Positions 24,375 to 25,411 of a stretch of DNA of 25,411 bases are shown here, one piece after another. The notes below the pieces were generated by a model. The model saw only the letters and a list, made by a program, of their open reading frames with translations. It was not told the DNA's origin and ran no database searches. Source of the DNA: JBOGGN01 sp050744165 (GTDB taxonomy: Bacteria; Actinomycetota; Acidimicrobiia; Acidimicrobiales; Palsa-688). The position numbers and the translations under genes were made by a program. Numbering within the stretch: the first letter of the stretch is position 1; each line of letters opens with the position of its first letter. The stretch is taken from positions 1-25,411 of the forward strand of contig JBOGGN010000234.1 in assembly GCA_050744165.1 (NCBI GenBank), written 5' to 3'.

Positions 24375-24415
24375 AGTCAGACAAGTTGGGCAAGATTTGG
24401 AATAGGCGGTACTAG

Positions 24416-24432
24416 GCGGGTGAATCACCCGC
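24416..24432. promoter_or_regulatory. 17-bp palindrome just upstream of the wall-protein ribosome site
   Basis: GCGGGTGA-A-TCACCCGC has perfect 8-base arms with a one-base centre, 4 bases before AGGAGGTG (24437-24444). As DNA it suits a repressor dimer. As RNA a one-base loop would force opening of the inner pairs, so a DNA operator is the better reading. Confidence 0.45.
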
Positions 24433-24452
24433 GGCAGGAGGTGCAGCGACAT

Positions 24453-25411
24453 ATGGGCGTGGCAAATCAAGGAGTCCCGTACCGGCGGCCGATCTCGGTA
24501 CTCCTCGTCGTTGTCTTCATCGCAGCCGGGGCCGCGTTGGCTATCGGCGGAGCATCGTCGGCAGGTGCCGCGACCCCCGTCGAAGGCAGCGCCTTCGCGG
24601 CGTCGGCTCAGAACATCACGATCTTTGGGGGACCCCAGACGCCCTACGGACCGAAGCCCCTCGTCACGCTGCCCGCCGGCGGTTCGGCCACCGCGATCAC
24701 CGGCATGGACGCCTCCGAGAGCATCCACTACGGTCCCGCCACCCTCTTCACCTCCGGCCCGACGAACGTGAGCACCCAGGGCAGCGTCGCCACCGGCTCG
24801 GTCACCTCGTCGGCCACGCTGACGAATATCACGAACGCCAACGGCGAGACCATGACTGCCGACTCGCTCGGCAGCACCTGCACCGCCTCCGGCACTGGGA
24901 ACACCGCGTCCACCACGGTGACCAACGGCGTCGTCGACACGCTGATCGACGAGACGACGACACCGAAGACCATCGTGAGCCAACCCATCCCGACGAATCC
25001 GACTCCGGGTTTCACGGTCAACGGGACTCTTGTCATATCACCCAGCGACACCGAGACGTACACCTGGATCTACAACGAACAGACGACCAACCCTGACGGC
25101 TCGATCACCGTCACTGCGGCCCACTACGAATTGCACGGCCCGACGGCCATTGGCGATCTCTACTTCGGTCAATCGACGTGCGGCTTCCCGACTACGCCGA
25201 CGACGACCAGCACGACGGTAGCCCCGACGACGACCACGACGGTTGCGCCGACGACGACCACGACGGTTGCGCCGACGACGACCACGACGGTGCCGGCGAC
25301 GACGACCACGACGGTTGCGCCGACGACGACCACGACGGTGGCGCCGACGACGACCACGACGGTTGCGCCGACGACGACCACGACGGTTGCGCCGACGACG
25401 ACCACGACGGT
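24453..25411 (+). CDS. Wall-associated surface protein with Thr-rich repeat stalk, 3' end beyond the window
   Basis: At least 319 residues, open to the window edge. ATG 24453 has AGGAGGTG at good spacing. The signal peptide is YRRPISVLLVVVFIAAGAAL followed by AIGGASSAGA, with the cut near residue 40. One module runs from GSAFAASAQNITIFGGPQTP to HGPTAIGDLYFGQSTCG, with two Cys (SLGSTCTAS and GQSTCG). By hand count it differs from module 1 of the 16762-18510 protein at about 19 of about 200 positions. After it come PTTPTTTSTT and at least eight VAPTTTTT-type units, a likely extended, perhaps glycosylated stalk reaching through the wall. By analogy with the paralogue, a second module or a wall anchor should follow beyond the window. 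Its function is unknown. Confidence 0.82.
   Translation, partial: MGVANQGVPYRRPISVLLVVVFIAAGAALAIGGASSAGAATPVEGSAFAASAQNITIFGGPQTPYGPKPLVTLPAGGSATAITGMDASESIHYGPATLFTSGPTNVSTQGSVATGSVTSSATLTNITNANGETMTADSLGSTCTASGTGNTASTTVTNGVVDTLIDETTTPKTIVSQPIPTNPTPGFTVNGTLVISPSDTETYTWIYNEQTTNPDGSITVTAAHYELHGPTAIGDLYFGQSTCGFPTTPTTTSTTVAPTTTTTVAPTTTTTVAPTTTTTVPATTTTTVAPTTTTTVAPTTTTTVAPTTTTTVAPTTTTT
25218..25411 (+). repeat. 24-bp coding minisatellite (VAPTTTTT), at least 8 units
   Basis: Eight units of 24 bases from 25218 to 25409, plus the first two bases of a ninth. The commonest unit starts GTTGCGCCG; unit 1 is GTAGCCCCG, unit 4 GTGCCGGCG and unit 6 GTGGCGCCG. The last 15 bases (ACGACGACCACGACG) are identical in all. 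The array keeps the frame and continues past the window. Confidence 0.92.

Noticed and set aside
24511..24771. Arg/Ser/Pro-rich open frame inside the edge wall-protein gene
   Set aside because: It is an out-of-phase reading of the conserved module, whose true frame gives near-identity to the paralogue.
25218..25411. CRISPR array suggested by regular 24-bp repeats
   Set aside because: There are no unique spacers; the units are head to tail and code in frame for VAPTTTTT.

Overview
The window is very GC-rich, with strong G/C preference at third codon positions, frequent GTG starts and many 4-base stop/start overlaps. Together with Thr/Pro stalks of the TTTTT type, Tat and Sec lipoproteins and a LuxR-type ATPase regulator, this suggests a high-GC actinobacterium, possibly Acidimicrobiia-like. 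The taxonomic guess is inference. No rRNA, tRNA, CRISPR array or transposase gene was recognised.

Left part (1-8550): a glycosyltransferase of the macrolide (MGT) type runs leftward off the window. Diverging from it are a metallo-beta-lactamase-fold hydrolase and, overlapping by 4 bases, an NRPS with the order adenylation-carrier-condensation and nothing after the condensation domain. A 947-residue STAND-type ATPase/TPR/LuxR regulator follows. A long hairpin (8592-8655) separates it from the next, convergent gene.

Middle part (8727-18510): a small secreted protein with a conserved C-terminal 'DTE...NE...GPTA.G' module, then on the + strand a fused double-ATPase of the oligopeptide ABC family and a small VOC protein. 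Convergent to these is a leftward operon: two-domain wall protein, two Opp/Dpp-type permeases, a Tat lipoprotein substrate-binding protein and a small lipoprotein. The ATPase and this operon together supply all parts of an oligopeptide-type importer, with a surface protein as first gene of the permease operon. A near-perfect 48-bp palindrome with an alternative pairing partner lies between the convergent units.

Right part (18647-25411): a rightward, translationally coupled set of CoA-transferase (interrupted by a one-base frameshift), AMP-forming acyl-CoA ligase and PAPS-type sulfotransferase, then a chorismate-lyase-like gene. The window ends inside a second wall protein whose module is about 90% identical to module 1 of the middle-part wall protein and continues into a 24-bp repeat encoding VAPTTTTT.

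The most interesting result is that the two wall-protein loci, on opposite strands about 6 kb apart, share a 55-bp upstream block with no gaps (37/55 identical by hand count). It ends in a -10-like hexamer, which suggests duplicated, co-regulated surface loci.
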